64,000 nt of DNA from JAZKAR01 sp040389065. Lineage in GTDB: Bacteria > Pseudomonadota > Gammaproteobacteria > Burkholderiales > Casimicrobiaceae. Numbering within the stretch: position 1 is the stretch's first letter; every line of letters starts with the position of its first letter. The DNA is taken from contig JAZKAR010000023.1 of the NCBI GenBank assembly GCA_040389065.1, positions 191,568 through 255,567 on the forward strand. Reading direction: 5' to 3'. This document shows, piece after piece, positions 1 through 10,252 of this stretch. Under the pieces are notes generated by a model, which saw nothing but the letters and a program-made list of their open reading frames with translations, ran no database searches and was not told the DNA's origin. Made by a program: the position numbers and the translations under genes.

Positions 1-1
1 C

Positions 2-538
2 TATCTACCCATTATTATTATTTCTATCGAGGCAGAGCCTTCTTCCAAAGACTTACAAGAAAAGCTGCTGATTAAAGACTGGATTACAAAGCCTCTTGAT
101 GAGTTGCGATTACGAAAAGCCCTACAAAGCGCGCTGATGTTAGATAGCGAAGATTCCTCTACGTCTACCCTCCCGGTTGTACTACATATTGAAGCTGATT
201 TAGATCTCGTTCAAGTTATTGCAGAGTTGCTTCAATCAAAATGCAAGCTCATACATGCACCTACGCTCGAAGCAGCACACCACCACCTCAACACTGTACA
301 TTTTAATGCCATTATTTTGGATATTGAATTACCCGATGGAAGCGGCAAAGAACTTTTTACTTCTCTGCCGTCGTTAAATGCAACTACGCCTATATTGATT
401 TTTTCAGGGCTTGAAGTGCAATACGACAGTTTAAAAAATGTGTGTGCCATGCTGGTTAAATCTCGTTCTTCTGACGAACAATTAGTTACTACAGTATGCA
501 CAGTATTAAATATTCCTTTCGAAAAAACTGTTGAATAA
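2..538 (+). CDS. Tandem receiver-domain response regulator, 5' truncated by window edge
   Basis: The frame is open from base 2, so the gene begins outside the window. The first visible residues are the end of one receiver domain: a hydrophobic beta strand, then ITKPLD with the conserved Lys-Pro, then the last helix. A second receiver follows from about codon 58 onward, with the acidic pair in HIEAD, the phospho-acceptor Asp in LDIELPDGSG and the conserved Lys in MLVKSR. No output domain follows the second receiver. It lies upstream of a CheY-like protein and a hybrid kinase on the same strand and is probably part of one phosphorelay. The second receiver resembles the C-terminal receiver of the kinase at 1276-3927 (same HAPT segment and VKxR end), which suggests duplication. 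Upstream domains are unknown. Confidence 0.8.
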   Translation, partial: YLPIIIISIEAEPSSKDLQEKLLIKDWITKPLDELRLRKALQSALMLDSEDSSTSTLPVVLHIEADLDLVQVIAELLQSKCKLIHAPTLEAAHHHLNTVHFNAIILDIELPDGSGKELFTSLPSLNATTPILIFSGLEVQYDSLKNVCAMLVKSRSSDEQLVTTVCTVLNIPFEKTVE

Positions 539-609
539 GCAAAAAACCTATTATTAAAGGGGATTGATCTACAAACCGTTATGCTAACTATGCAAATCTT
601 AGGCTTGAA

Positions 610-800
610 GAGGCACTAGTGTTTTGTTACACCTAAAAGTGGGGATAGAACCCAATAGATTTTTTTGTATGACAAGGCGCGAAGAGGCGTCATAGCCGTA
701 GGGGGCGGCCCCCCGCCTATGGCAACGATAAGCAACGATGACAGACAAGAAAATCTGCGGGTTATACCCTCATTTTTAGGTGTGATAAAGCACTGGCCTC
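610..800. repeat. ~190-bp imperfect palindrome (MITE-like or giant hairpin)
   Basis: The whole interval is one inverted repeat centred near base 705. The outer left arm (gaggcactagtgttttgtta) matches the reverse complement of the outer right arm near 780-800 with a few changes. The match continues inward through the CACCTAAAA, AGATTTT and TTGT blocks to a GC-rich centre of GGGGG/CCCCC. It fills most of the gap between the tandem receiver gene and the CheY-like gene, and contains no credible coding sequence. It could be a small non-autonomous mobile element or a structured RNA/terminator; no second copy was seen in this window. Confidence 0.75.
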
Positions 801-857
801 TATACAGTGCATGGACATCAAGGCAACCATGCAGCCTGCTATCTCAAAGGAATAGCC

Positions 858-1259
858 ATGTCGAGCGAACTCAAAAAAATTATGTGTGTCGAAGATGAGG
901 CTGATATAAGAACAATTACTCAACTTGCCTTAGAAACACTAGGCGGCTACACCGTTAAAATGTGTGAATCGGGTCAAGAAGCGCTCAACACCGTTCAAAC
1001 ATTTAACCCTGATCTTATTTTAATGGATGTCATGATGCCAGGAATGGATGGCCCTACCACATTGACCCGTTTAAAATCTTCTGAAGCAACAGCCCATATT
1101 CCTGTTATTTTTATGACAGCCCGCGTGCAATCTTCAGATATTCAACAATATTTATCATTAGGTGCTATTTCTGCTATTGCCAAACCATTTGATCCCGTTA
1201 CGTTATCAAGTGAAATATCAAAAATATGGCATCAGCATCTTTCTGTGATTTCTGCATAA
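858..1259 (+). CDS. Single-domain (CheY-like) response regulator
   Basis: This 133-residue protein is one receiver domain with no output module. Visible are the acidic pair in CVEDE (residues 12-13), the phospho-acceptor Asp57 in LMDVMMPG, the switch Thr87 in FMTAR and Lys109 in AKPFD. The chosen start is the ATG preceded by AAAGGA; an upstream in-frame ATG at 807 has no such site and follows immediately on the palindrome. It lies 16 bases before the hybrid kinase gene and is probably its partner, passing phosphate or acting by protein contact in the cytoplasm. The specific output is unknown. Confidence 0.9.
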   Translation: MSSELKKIMCVEDEADIRTITQLALETLGGYTVKMCESGQEALNTVQTFNPDLILMDVMMPGMDGPTTLTRLKSSEATAHIPVIFMTARVQSSDIQQYLSLGAISAIAKPFDPVTLSSEISKIWHQHLSVISA

Positions 1260-1275
1260 TGTTGAGACATCTTCC

Positions 1276-3927
<2,652 letters not shown>

Positions 3928-3960
3928 TTAGCCTTAAATTTTTCCAGACTTCGCATACGT

Positions 3961-3999
3961 TATCCTACCGCTAAATGCATAGTGCTTAGCGGCAGGATA
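3961..3999. terminator. Bidirectional hairpin between convergent kinase and doxX genes
   Basis: Arms at 3961-3974 and 3986-3999 (tatcctaccgctaa / ttagcggcaggata) pair over 14 bp with one mismatch around an 11-base loop. It sits between two convergent genes. There is no strong T-run, so efficiency is uncertain. Confidence 0.55.
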
Positions 4000-4020
4000 A
4001 GTAAATGGTAATTAAAGCTA

Positions 4021-4479
4021 TTATTCAGAAAGTTCTGAAGGCTTTGAAAAGCGGCGCTCTAATACATAATCTAATGACACTTTACCGGCGCCAGCAACTG
4101 CTAACCAGAAAAAGAGTGCTAAATAGGCAGTTTCCTCAAACCCTAATAAATCTTCTAGCGTATTAACATCTGCTAACTTAGCAGAGAGGATGGCTACCAA
4201 CATTACGACAGATAAAGCGCCGCCAGTAAGTCGCGTTAGTAAACCGAGAATTAAAAAAATGCCCCCAAAAAATTCAACGCCTGACACAAACGGCGTAAGA
4301 ATATGTGGATAAGGAATGCCCCAACTAATAAAATTTTCTGTTATCGCGGGTAAATTATTAAGTTTTCCCCAACCAGACAGCATAAAGGTATAGCCAACCA
4401 CTATTCGAGCAAACAAAGGCCCAGCCCAGGGAAATAAGAGTGCGATACGCTGTGGAAGCAAAATAAATAAATTAATCAT
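4021..4479 (-). CDS. DoxX-family membrane protein of the bufferin-like operon
   Basis: This 152-residue protein has four hydrophobic segments and the DoxX pattern (ARIVVGYTFMLSGWGKL near the N-terminus, then VEFFGGIFLILGLLTR). The chosen start is the ATG seven bases after AAGGA; an ATG 18 bases upstream lacks a ribosome site. DoxX proteins are inner-membrane proteins of uncertain biochemical role, and members are recurrent partners (BufD type) of MNIO/DUF2063 bufferin genes. Here it is last in a minus-strand set, behind the Cys-rich precursor and the fused maturase, so a role in metal-stress response or export is inferred from context. Confidence 0.85.
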   Translation of the reverse strand: MINLFILLPQRIALLFPWAGPLFARIVVGYTFMLSGWGKLNNLPAITENFISWGIPYPHILTPFVSGVEFFGGIFLILGLLTRLTGGALSVVMLVAILSAKLADVNTLEDLLGFEETAYLALFFWLAVAGAGKVSLDYVLERRFSKPSELSE

Positions 4480-4597
4480 AAAAATATCCTTTAACATCTA
4501 TGTTATTTTAATCATCAAACAGTAAACAGAATTACAAATAGGGTTTCATCAATCGTTGATTGAACCGTTACTTAAATATTTACTTTAGCTGCTTTAC

Positions 4598-6322
4598 TTA
4601 GGCTGCCATTGTTTCTTTTATTACCTGGTTTTTTTCTGCGTGATAAGCAAGCAAGCCATTACGTATCCAACGCCCAAACCATTCGTATACTTCTCCGAAC
4701 GCCTCGCTATCAGCCTCTTCGTTATTCTCAGGCTTATCATGTTCGCTTTCTGTTTGTAACAACTCAAGTGCAGCCCCTATCGTCTTCCCTGAAAACAGCA
4801 TCTGTAATAGTTGGTACTCATGCTTTTCTAAATCCATACGCCACATAATGTCTTCATGGCGAAAGATCGCTAAATAACTTTTTTTCTCAAACACTTCAGG
4901 TGTATGCGTTTCTTCTTGTATAGCGCAGTAATAATGATTCACATCATAATCAAAGGCGAATAGCTGCAGTGCTTGGCGCGGATACAGTATCGAATCCATC
5001 AGCGTTTCAGATGTAAAACCAGCAAGATGCTCAGCAGTCAGTGCAACCGTTTCAGCAGCATCGGCAAGTTGAGAGAGTTGCGTTTCTAATACGCAAAGCT
5101 CATAAGCAAATTTATCGCTTGATGAATAGCTAGCCAAAAAATTCGGTAGTTTGGCAGCAAAGCGCCCAATATTAAAATGATCGGAACGCACAGTATTAAT
5201 AAAACTTGTTATCAACGCATCAAATGCTTCATCTCCCAAATACTGTTTCAGTACGGGGTAATCGACCTCTACCACCTCGTAAAGCCTGGCATGATAAGCG
5301 TTTATATAAACACCTAGTTGCTCAGCAGGCGCAAACTCTTGTTTTGAATGAATCCATTCTTCGGGCTTAATCGGATACATATCACCGAGTAAAATGCTAT
5401 TTTGCAGACGCTCTTGTTCAATTTCAAGCGGCACGCTATTCAACTCATGATGGCTGGGTGAAGCTAACTGAGGCAGTTGCAACACCTCATGTGTGGCAGC
5501 AGCCAACGCTTTTGCTTTATTCAACTCAGCAAATAAAACTGGAAAATCAGGGATATTGCCATCCCACTCTACCATTGTATTAGGAGTACGCTCTGCTTTT
5601 TGCAGCACATAATGATAAAGCGCCCATACCTCATCAACCACATGATCGTCATGGGTATCAATAATGTGGGTACCGTAATTACTATGGCCTGAAAGATGAA
5701 TCTGGGTCACCCTCTCTAAGGGTAGAATATCTATATAAAGTTGCGGGTCAAGCCTATGGTTATAGCAGGTTACGTATACATTATTTACATCTAGCAAAAT
5801 ATTACAGCCTGACTCCTCAACCATGCGAGCCATAAACTCAGCTTCAGGCATCGATGAACTCTTGAACTCTAAATAGGTAGAAGGGTTTTCAAGAGCAATA
5901 GGACGTTCTAAGATATCTTGTACCTGCCTAATGCGGGCGGTGATATGTTTGAGTGCTTCTTCTGTATAAGGTACGGGCAGCAAATCATGAGAGTTTTGAT
6001 GCGCGTTGCCAGTCCAACATAAATGATCAGAAATCCAAACGGGTTTAATCCAATCAATTAAATTTTTTAGTTTTTCTAAATACTCTCTATTGAGTGGCTG
6101 ACTATTACCAATAGCAAGGCTTATACCATGCATCACAATAGGATAATGCTCAGCGATTCTCGCTAAATTACGCTTAGGTCTACCATCTGTATCCATAAAG
6201 TTTTCTGAGATAATCTCAAACCAATCTACTGGCGGCAAGTGCTCAAAAATATAGGGGTAATGAGAGGCTCGCAGCCCAAGACCAAATCCTAAATTCGGTA
6301 GCGTTTTAGTCATATGCTTCAT
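4598..6322 (-). CDS. Fused MNIO (DUF692, BufB-like) and DUF2063 (BufC-like) maturase
   Basis: This is a 574-residue protein. Residues 1 to about 300 form a DUF692 multinuclear iron-dependent oxidative enzyme domain. Visible candidate metal ligands are His21, Glu40, His65 (HGISLAIG), Asp99-His100, Glu145 (ENPSTY), Asp178-Asn181, His209 and His213 (IHLSGH), Asp222 and His224, and Glu in MVEWDG. After a linker with Pro/His/Ser, residues from about 325 onward match DUF2063, the precursor-recognising partner (YINAYHARL, then the VDYPVLKQYLG segment). In most bufferin operons these are two genes; here they are one polypeptide. The start chosen is the ATG downstream of a terminator-like hairpin; longer frames would start inside it. 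The predicted role is oxidative modification of Cys in the adjacent secreted precursor. Confidence 0.9.
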   Translation of the reverse strand: MKHMTKTLPNLGFGLGLRASHYPYIFEHLPPVDWFEIISENFMDTDGRPKRNLARIAEHYPIVMHGISLAIGNSQPLNREYLEKLKNLIDWIKPVWISDHLCWTGNAHQNSHDLLPVPYTEEALKHITARIRQVQDILERPIALENPSTYLEFKSSSMPEAEFMARMVEESGCNILLDVNNVYVTCYNHRLDPQLYIDILPLERVTQIHLSGHSNYGTHIIDTHDDHVVDEVWALYHYVLQKAERTPNTMVEWDGNIPDFPVLFAELNKAKALAAATHEVLQLPQLASPSHHELNSVPLEIEQERLQNSILLGDMYPIKPEEWIHSKQEFAPAEQLGVYINAYHARLYEVVEVDYPVLKQYLGDEAFDALITSFINTVRSDHFNIGRFAAKLPNFLASYSSSDKFAYELCVLETQLSQLADAAETVALTAEHLAGFTSETLMDSILYPRQALQLFAFDYDVNHYYCAIQEETHTPEVFEKKSYLAIFRHEDIMWRMDLEKHEYQLLQMLFSGKTIGAALELLQTESEHDKPENNEEADSEAFGEVYEWFGRWIRNGLLAYHAEKNQVIKETMAA

Positions 6323-6332
6323 GGCAATCTCT

Positions 6333-6371
6333 AAAAAAGAAGGGAGAAGAGGCATCAGCATCTTCTCCCTT
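6333..6371 (-). terminator. Hairpin plus T-run between precursor and maturase genes
   Basis: On the minus strand the arms AAGGGAGAAG and CTTCTCCCTT (6371-6362 and 6349-6340) pair perfectly around a 12-base loop and are followed by CTTTTTT. It lies in the gap between the precursor stop and the maturase start. It could be a partial terminator that gives more precursor than enzyme transcript. Confidence 0.75.
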
Positions 6372-6388
6372 AGGTTATCGATAGAAGC

Positions 6389-6721
6389 TTACTTGCTTCC
6401 ATCCGTTGCGCAGGAACCATGACCTTTACACGCATTCTTACCGTCTTTGCCTTGGCCTTTGCAGGAATTATGGCCTTTACATGCATGCTTCTCAACAGAT
6501 GCGGCTGTTGCGCATGAACCATGGCCTTTACAGGCATTCTTGCCATCTTTGCCTTGGCCTTTACAGGCATTTTGACCTTTACAAGCGTGCTTTTCTTTTT
6601 CTTTAGCAGATGAAGCAGAAGCTTTATCGCTATGCTCATCAGCTTGTGCAATACCTGAAGTCAACATACCTGCACTGAGTAAACCGGCAAGAGCAGCAGT
6701 AGCAAGAGCTTTTTTATTCAT
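6389..6721 (-). CDS. Secreted Cys-rich bufferin-like precursor with two four-Cys modules
   Basis: This is a 110-residue protein. A signal peptide of about 27 residues ends IAQA, followed by a Ser/Ala/Lys spacer. Two near-identical modules follow with a 34-residue period (about 43-72 and 77-106), each carrying four Cys in ACKG contexts: Cys47, 53, 64, 70 and Cys81, 87, 98, 104. The start is the ATG seven bases after GGAGA; an earlier in-frame start adds residues without a ribosome site. Small signal-peptide proteins with CKG repeats next to DUF692, DUF2063 and DoxX genes are bufferin-type precursors (RiPPs that buffer copper). The modification and the metal are inferred, not seen. Internal DNA repeats make the gene prone to recombination. 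Confidence 0.85.
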   Translation of the reverse strand: MNKKALATAALAGLLSAGMLTSGIAQADEHSDKASASSAKEKEKHACKGQNACKGQGKDGKNACKGHGSCATAASVEKHACKGHNSCKGQGKDGKNACKGHGSCATDGSK

Positions 6722-6819
6722 GTGAATTTCTCCGAAGAAAAGTAGATTGTCTGAACTCATGTGAATTCATATGGGTTCTAAAATAGCAATCAACAAATAA
6801 ATTGTTGCGCTTCATCTTA

Positions 6820-6845
6820 GTCGGAGAAAAACTATATTTCCTTAC
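6820..6845 (-). promoter_or_regulatory. Candidate ECF-sigma promoter of the bufferin-like operon
   Basis: On the minus strand GTAAGG (6845-6840), a 16-base spacer and CGAC (6823-6820) have the layout of extracytoplasmic-function sigma promoters. It lies about 100 bases upstream of the precursor start, and the ECF sigma gene is the next operon. The 229 bases from 6846 to 7074 are very AT-rich and show no gene. Confidence 0.5.
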
Positions 6846-7074
6846 ATTTATTTTAAGTTTTTTTTAAATTATTTTAATTTTCATTAAAAATCAAATATTT
6901 AATTTTTACAAAATTTATAAAAACTTAACAAAATAAATTTTTCAATAAAAGCTGTAAGGGTTGAAATACAGTAGGTCTCGCGATTTAGACTTGGGTTTTA
7001 TAACATATAAAACTAATATTGGTAATGAACATGGCAAGTAAAAACACTTCCAATATGTAGAAAAAAATTGGATA

Positions 7075-7254
7075 TTAATTATCGTGATGCGTAATATGTT
7101 TACACGCTTTTCGCAAAAAATTGATATTACTTTTAAAATTGGTACAACCTGTGCAAATGAAAAGATGAAACTTAAGTACCCATTTTTCTTTTATTGTTAA
7201 GGTACGGTCCAATTGTTCTGACAATAAATGCGTTGCAACTTTACAAGAGATCAT
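7075..7254 (-). CDS. Small zinc-finger anti-sigma factor
   Basis: This 59-residue soluble protein has an N-terminal Cys (MISCKVATHLL) and a central HLFICTGC, giving the H-x3-C-x2-C zinc-binding layout of anti-sigma domains (zf-HC2/ZAS). No membrane segment is present, so sensing would be cytoplasmic. The start is the ATG one base after the sigma factor stop, with AGGA eight bases upstream; a longer frame would overlap the sigma gene. Being translationally linked to an ECF sigma factor supports its role as the cognate anti-sigma. The C-terminus is rich in His (KHITHHDN), which could add metal binding. Confidence 0.75.
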   Translation of the reverse strand: MISCKVATHLLSEQLDRTLTIKEKWVLKFHLFICTGCTNFKSNINFLRKACKHITHHDN

Positions 7255-7255
7255 T

Positions 7256-7867
7256 TTATCGTTCCTCTTCAAACCATTTTTGCTGCAAACATAGCCGCAA
7301 GCTCATCCGTGCACGATGCAATATCACCCAACAATTAGACGTTGTAATCGCCAGTTCCTTACAAATCTCCTCTACTTCTAAACCAAGAAGTTCTCGCATT
7401 GAAAATACTCGGCTCGTTGCCTCAGGCATATTATTCATACAGATATCAAAAATTAGCCAAAATTGCTTATTTTCAAAACTTTGTTCAGGATTCCCCCACG
7501 CAGAAGGCATCTCACTTTTCTGCCAATGATCATTTTCTTTGAATAAAATATCAAAATCTGAGCTATCGCCTGTAGCTTCAACCAGATCAAATCTATTTTT
7601 ATTCCAACGATCACGAAACACATCCATAATTTTATTTTTTAAAATGGTAAACACCCATGTTTTAATCGATGCATTATGCTTAAACCGATCAAACGTTGAA
7701 ACTGCTGCCGCTAATGCCTCTTGCACAACATCTTCAGCATTCTCAACATTTCTTAATTGTAAAACCGCAAAGCGTAATAAATCGCGACGCAAATCTATTA
7801 ACGACACCTCATTTTCTAGCACTCCGTTATCACTACCTGAATTTGAATGGGAATTTATAACGCTCAT
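7256..7867 (-). CDS. ECF-type RNA polymerase sigma factor
   Basis: This is a 203-residue protein. Region 2 is visible at about residues 25-95 (LLRFAVLQLRNVENAEDVVQEAL, with KTWVFTILKNKIMDVFR). A Trp-rich spacer follows, then region 4 with a helix-turn-helix at about 150-190 (FSMRELLGLEVEEICKELAI). The length and architecture are those of group 4 sigma factors. It is directly followed by a zinc-finger anti-sigma gene, and the next downstream operon is the bufferin-like set with an ECF-like promoter. I infer that it activates that operon, and perhaps itself, under metal or oxidative stress. The start ATG has AAGG 11 bases upstream. Confidence 0.9.
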   Translation of the reverse strand: MSVINSHSNSGSDNGVLENEVSLIDLRRDLLRFAVLQLRNVENAEDVVQEALAAAVSTFDRFKHNASIKTWVFTILKNKIMDVFRDRWNKNRFDLVEATGDSSDFDILFKENDHWQKSEMPSAWGNPEQSFENKQFWLIFDICMNNMPEATSRVFSMRELLGLEVEEICKELAITTSNCWVILHRARMSLRLCLQQKWFEEER

Positions 7868-7946
7868 GAGGGCTGCTACCTTTTTTATTTTTCAATGTGT
7901 TAGCTTTAGATACAGTATTGGAAATACCCGGCACAAAAAAGTACAC

Positions 7947-7976
7947 ACCACTTTGAGTTAAAGCTTTTGAAGTGGT
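7947..7976. repeat. Inverted repeat upstream of the ECF sigma gene
   Basis: ACCACTT (7947-7953) and AAGTGGT (7970-7976) form a 7-bp inverted repeat 80-110 bases upstream of the sigma start. It could be an operator or a weak terminator for the TOPRIM gene upstream. Confidence 0.35.
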
Positions 7977-8086
7977 AATACCGTTCTGAACGAAAAAGCA
8001 CAAGCATAATTTTTTATATTTAAATTCGAAAGTTTTGCAAAAATCATCAAACAGGCAAAAGGCTTTTTATAGGACGCTCTAGGAGA

Positions 8087-8752
8087 CTATTGATAAACTT
8101 GATGCAACCAGCTCACTAGCTGCTTTACAGATTCACTTTCCATATCAATGAGATTATCTGTTACAGCAGCATATAAACCCTTTCCAGGTATTTTTTGCCA
8201 TGCTAACCATGTAGCAACTTCTGCTTTACTACAGTGAATAGGTTTAAATTTTGGATTTTCAAGTAAAGCAACAGTAGACTTCACCTGTTCAAAAAGCTTT
8301 TTTTCATTAATATGTACAACTTGCTTTAGCCAATCTTCCAACATACCATCTAAATTATTATCTGGCATAATCCAAAGACCAAAATCAGATAACCCATCAG
8401 AATGCGGAAATATTAATCCTGCTGTATTAGGCTCTGAGCTTACGCCATATCCAAACTTCCTAATGGTATCTATAATTTGTTCCAGCGTTCTAGCAAACCC
8501 CAATCCATGATCTGTAACATGATCAGCATCTACAACCATCCCTAAATGGGTAATACTTCCATCAGTAAGTTGTTTCATAAATAATGGAAGCAAATTGATA
8601 GCCGATTGTTTACCATCTCGTCTTGACCCACAATCTTTAGGAGTACTAACACGAATTTTAATATCGAGCTTTTCTAAGCCAATAATGCAGCACAGCTCTC
8701 TAAAAAAATCTTTATCACTTTCACCTTCAACCAATAAAATTTTCTGGCTCAT
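8087..8752 (-). CDS. TOPRIM-fold protein (DUF3226-like), partner of the adjacent AAA ATPase
   Basis: This is a 221-residue protein. The N-terminus has the TOPRIM glutamate in LLVEGESD (Glu9), followed by Asp75-x-Asp77 in VVDADH, the acidic triad expected of a TOPRIM nuclease. A later segment, WIMPDNNLDGMLEDWL, matches the DUF3226/DUF4435-type signature. It starts five bases after the stop of an AAA ATPase gene, so the two are co-transcribed. Such ATPase/TOPRIM pairs (OLD-like; AriA-AriB of PARIS is the closest well-known analogy) are often anti-phage defence modules in which the TOPRIM protein cuts nucleic acid. The defence role is inferred from architecture. Confidence 0.75.
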   Translation of the reverse strand: MSQKILLVEGESDKDFFRELCCIIGLEKLDIKIRVSTPKDCGSRRDGKQSAINLLPLFMKQLTDGSITHLGMVVDADHVTDHGLGFARTLEQIIDTIRKFGYGVSSEPNTAGLIFPHSDGLSDFGLWIMPDNNLDGMLEDWLKQVVHINEKKLFEQVKSTVALLENPKFKPIHCSKAEVATWLAWQKIPGKGLYAAVTDNLIDMESESVKQLVSWLHQVYQ

Positions 8753-8757
8753 AGAGT

Positions 8758-9936
8758 TTACCTAACCTCTACATCGGCTTGTGTAAGATTAGCTAATTGC
8801 TCTTCGTTAAATTCTGTTGCAATTATTTTCCCATTATCGCTGGTACGCACACTACGCCCTACCCGGAATAATACGCCCTCAATATTTTCATGTTGAATAG
8901 CTACTTTGGCAAAACTTTCTATACAGTCCCAACTATGTGTTGTTGCAAAAACTTGAATATCCAGTTGTTCTGCTAACTTAAATAATAGATGCCATACTTT
9001 TTCTTGAACACTAAAATGCAGACCATTTTCAAATTCATCAATCAGCATGAAACCGCCTTTAGCTGGATAAATTTTGAGAGCTAATTGAAGCACTCTTAAC
9101 ATGCCATCACCCATACTTTTTAAAGGAACTGGATGTTTTATATTTTCCATTTTAACTATAGCTGATCTTTTAAACCCTCGCGCTCGCCGTGATAATGATG
9201 ATAAAGCACTAAAACCATCATCTTTCACAAAAGAAATATTTTCAAACTTACTCTCAATAAGTTTTAACGCTTTTCTAACTATATCTTCATATTCAGTAAG
9301 CGTAATTTTATCCCATTCGTCCGCCAACTCATCTAGTAATACAAATTGAGTAGGAATATAGCTACAGGGCAAAGTTTCTTTAACATCTAATAAACTACCC
9401 AAAGAACGTAAAGATGAAGCCTCATCTAATAATATTGTTGATGAACGATTATTATTTTTTAAAACCTTAATTGCCTGGGCAAGATTTCCATAGTCTGTAA
9501 TCTTAATGTCAGATTTAGCGATAGGCACTCTTCGAATACGCGTATTTGTTTCGCCATTTTCATCGCTGCTAGTATCTTTTGTTTCTATTAGATAAGTATG
9601 ACTTAGCTGAATAGACTGTAATAAATTTCCATGCTCACCAATAAAAATTGTTTTCCCGTCTTCAGGAAAACATCTTCCAGTAAAAAAAGAAGCATAGGGA
9701 AACTCGTCATCTTCATTAAAGCTTTCCGTCTCTATCATTTGCTTTTCATCATGCTCCGCTGCAATACTATTTAACAAAGCACGATTTGCACTGCCTGCAT
9801 AAATCCTCAAAGCCTCTAAAACAGAGCTTTTACCAGAATTATTTTTCCCCACAATCAAATTTAAACGCCCTAGTTTTTGGACTGTAAAATCTTCAAGCGC
9901 TCTAAAATTTTGTATATGTAAGGATTTCAACTTCAT
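8758..9936 (-). CDS. AAA/ABC-like ATPase (AAA_15/OLD type) of a putative two-gene defence module
   Basis: This is a 392-residue protein. It has the N-terminal MKLKSLHIQNFRAL start typical of RecF/OLD-like ATPases, Walker A GKNNSGKS at residues 30-37, an ABC-like signature region SMGDGMLRVLQLAL, Walker B GGFMLIDEFENGLH and a switch His in ATTHS. The middle third is an insertion with no recognised motif. There is no fused TOPRIM domain; that activity is in the separate downstream gene. A perfect 9-bp inverted repeat (9969-9992) lies upstream of the start and may be regulatory. The pair stands alone between unrelated housekeeping genes. Confidence 0.85.
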   Translation of the reverse strand: MKLKSLHIQNFRALEDFTVQKLGRLNLIVGKNNSGKSSVLEALRIYAGSANRALLNSIAAEHDEKQMIETESFNEDDEFPYASFFTGRCFPEDGKTIFIGEHGNLLQSIQLSHTYLIETKDTSSDENGETNTRIRRVPIAKSDIKITDYGNLAQAIKVLKNNNRSSTILLDEASSLRSLGSLLDVKETLPCSYIPTQFVLLDELADEWDKITLTEYEDIVRKALKLIESKFENISFVKDDGFSALSSLSRRARGFKRSAIVKMENIKHPVPLKSMGDGMLRVLQLALKIYPAKGGFMLIDEFENGLHFSVQEKVWHLLFKLAEQLDIQVFATTHSWDCIESFAKVAIQHENIEGVLFRVGRSVRTSDNGKIIATEFNEEQLANLTQADVEVR

Positions 9937-9968
9937 CAGTGTTCTCCGGTGTCATCTGCTAAACCGAC

Positions 9969-9992
9969 TTATGCTTCCTCATTGAAGCATAA
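9969..9992. repeat. Perfect inverted repeat upstream of the ATPase/TOPRIM operon
   Basis: TTATGCTTC and GAAGCATAA form 9-bp arms around a 6-base loop, 33 bases upstream of the ATPase start. It is a possible operator or hairpin. The rest of the 9937-10252 gap is an AT-rich divergent promoter region with a TATAAT at 10105-10110 and no gene. Confidence 0.45.
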
Positions 9993-10252
9993 GGTTAATA
10001 GATAAAAAGTTTACCCAATAAACTTAAAGTATTTATAGCATAAAAATAGAACGGCACCACCGCTCTTGTGCTCTTTATGCGTCCAACACTCAGAAAAACA
10101 ACTGTATAATAGTTCCAAATTAAACGCCTATTTATATGCCCTTCATAAGTGCTTGTCATTCATCTAAGCGTTTTTATCCATCATTACAGGATTTGTATAA
10201 CTACTTTTCCCTCTTATAAATTTTTCATTTTTAACTTCTCGGAATCTACGCT

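Noticed and set aside
665..898. Short plus-strand frame through the palindrome
   Set aside because: It crosses the inverted repeat and overlaps the CheY-like gene out of frame, with no ribosome site or domain.
6370..6651. Alternative frame antiparallel in phase to the Cys-rich precursor
   Set aside because: It is an overlapping frame of the repeated precursor DNA; it lacks a signal peptide and a ribosome site, whereas the precursor frame has both.
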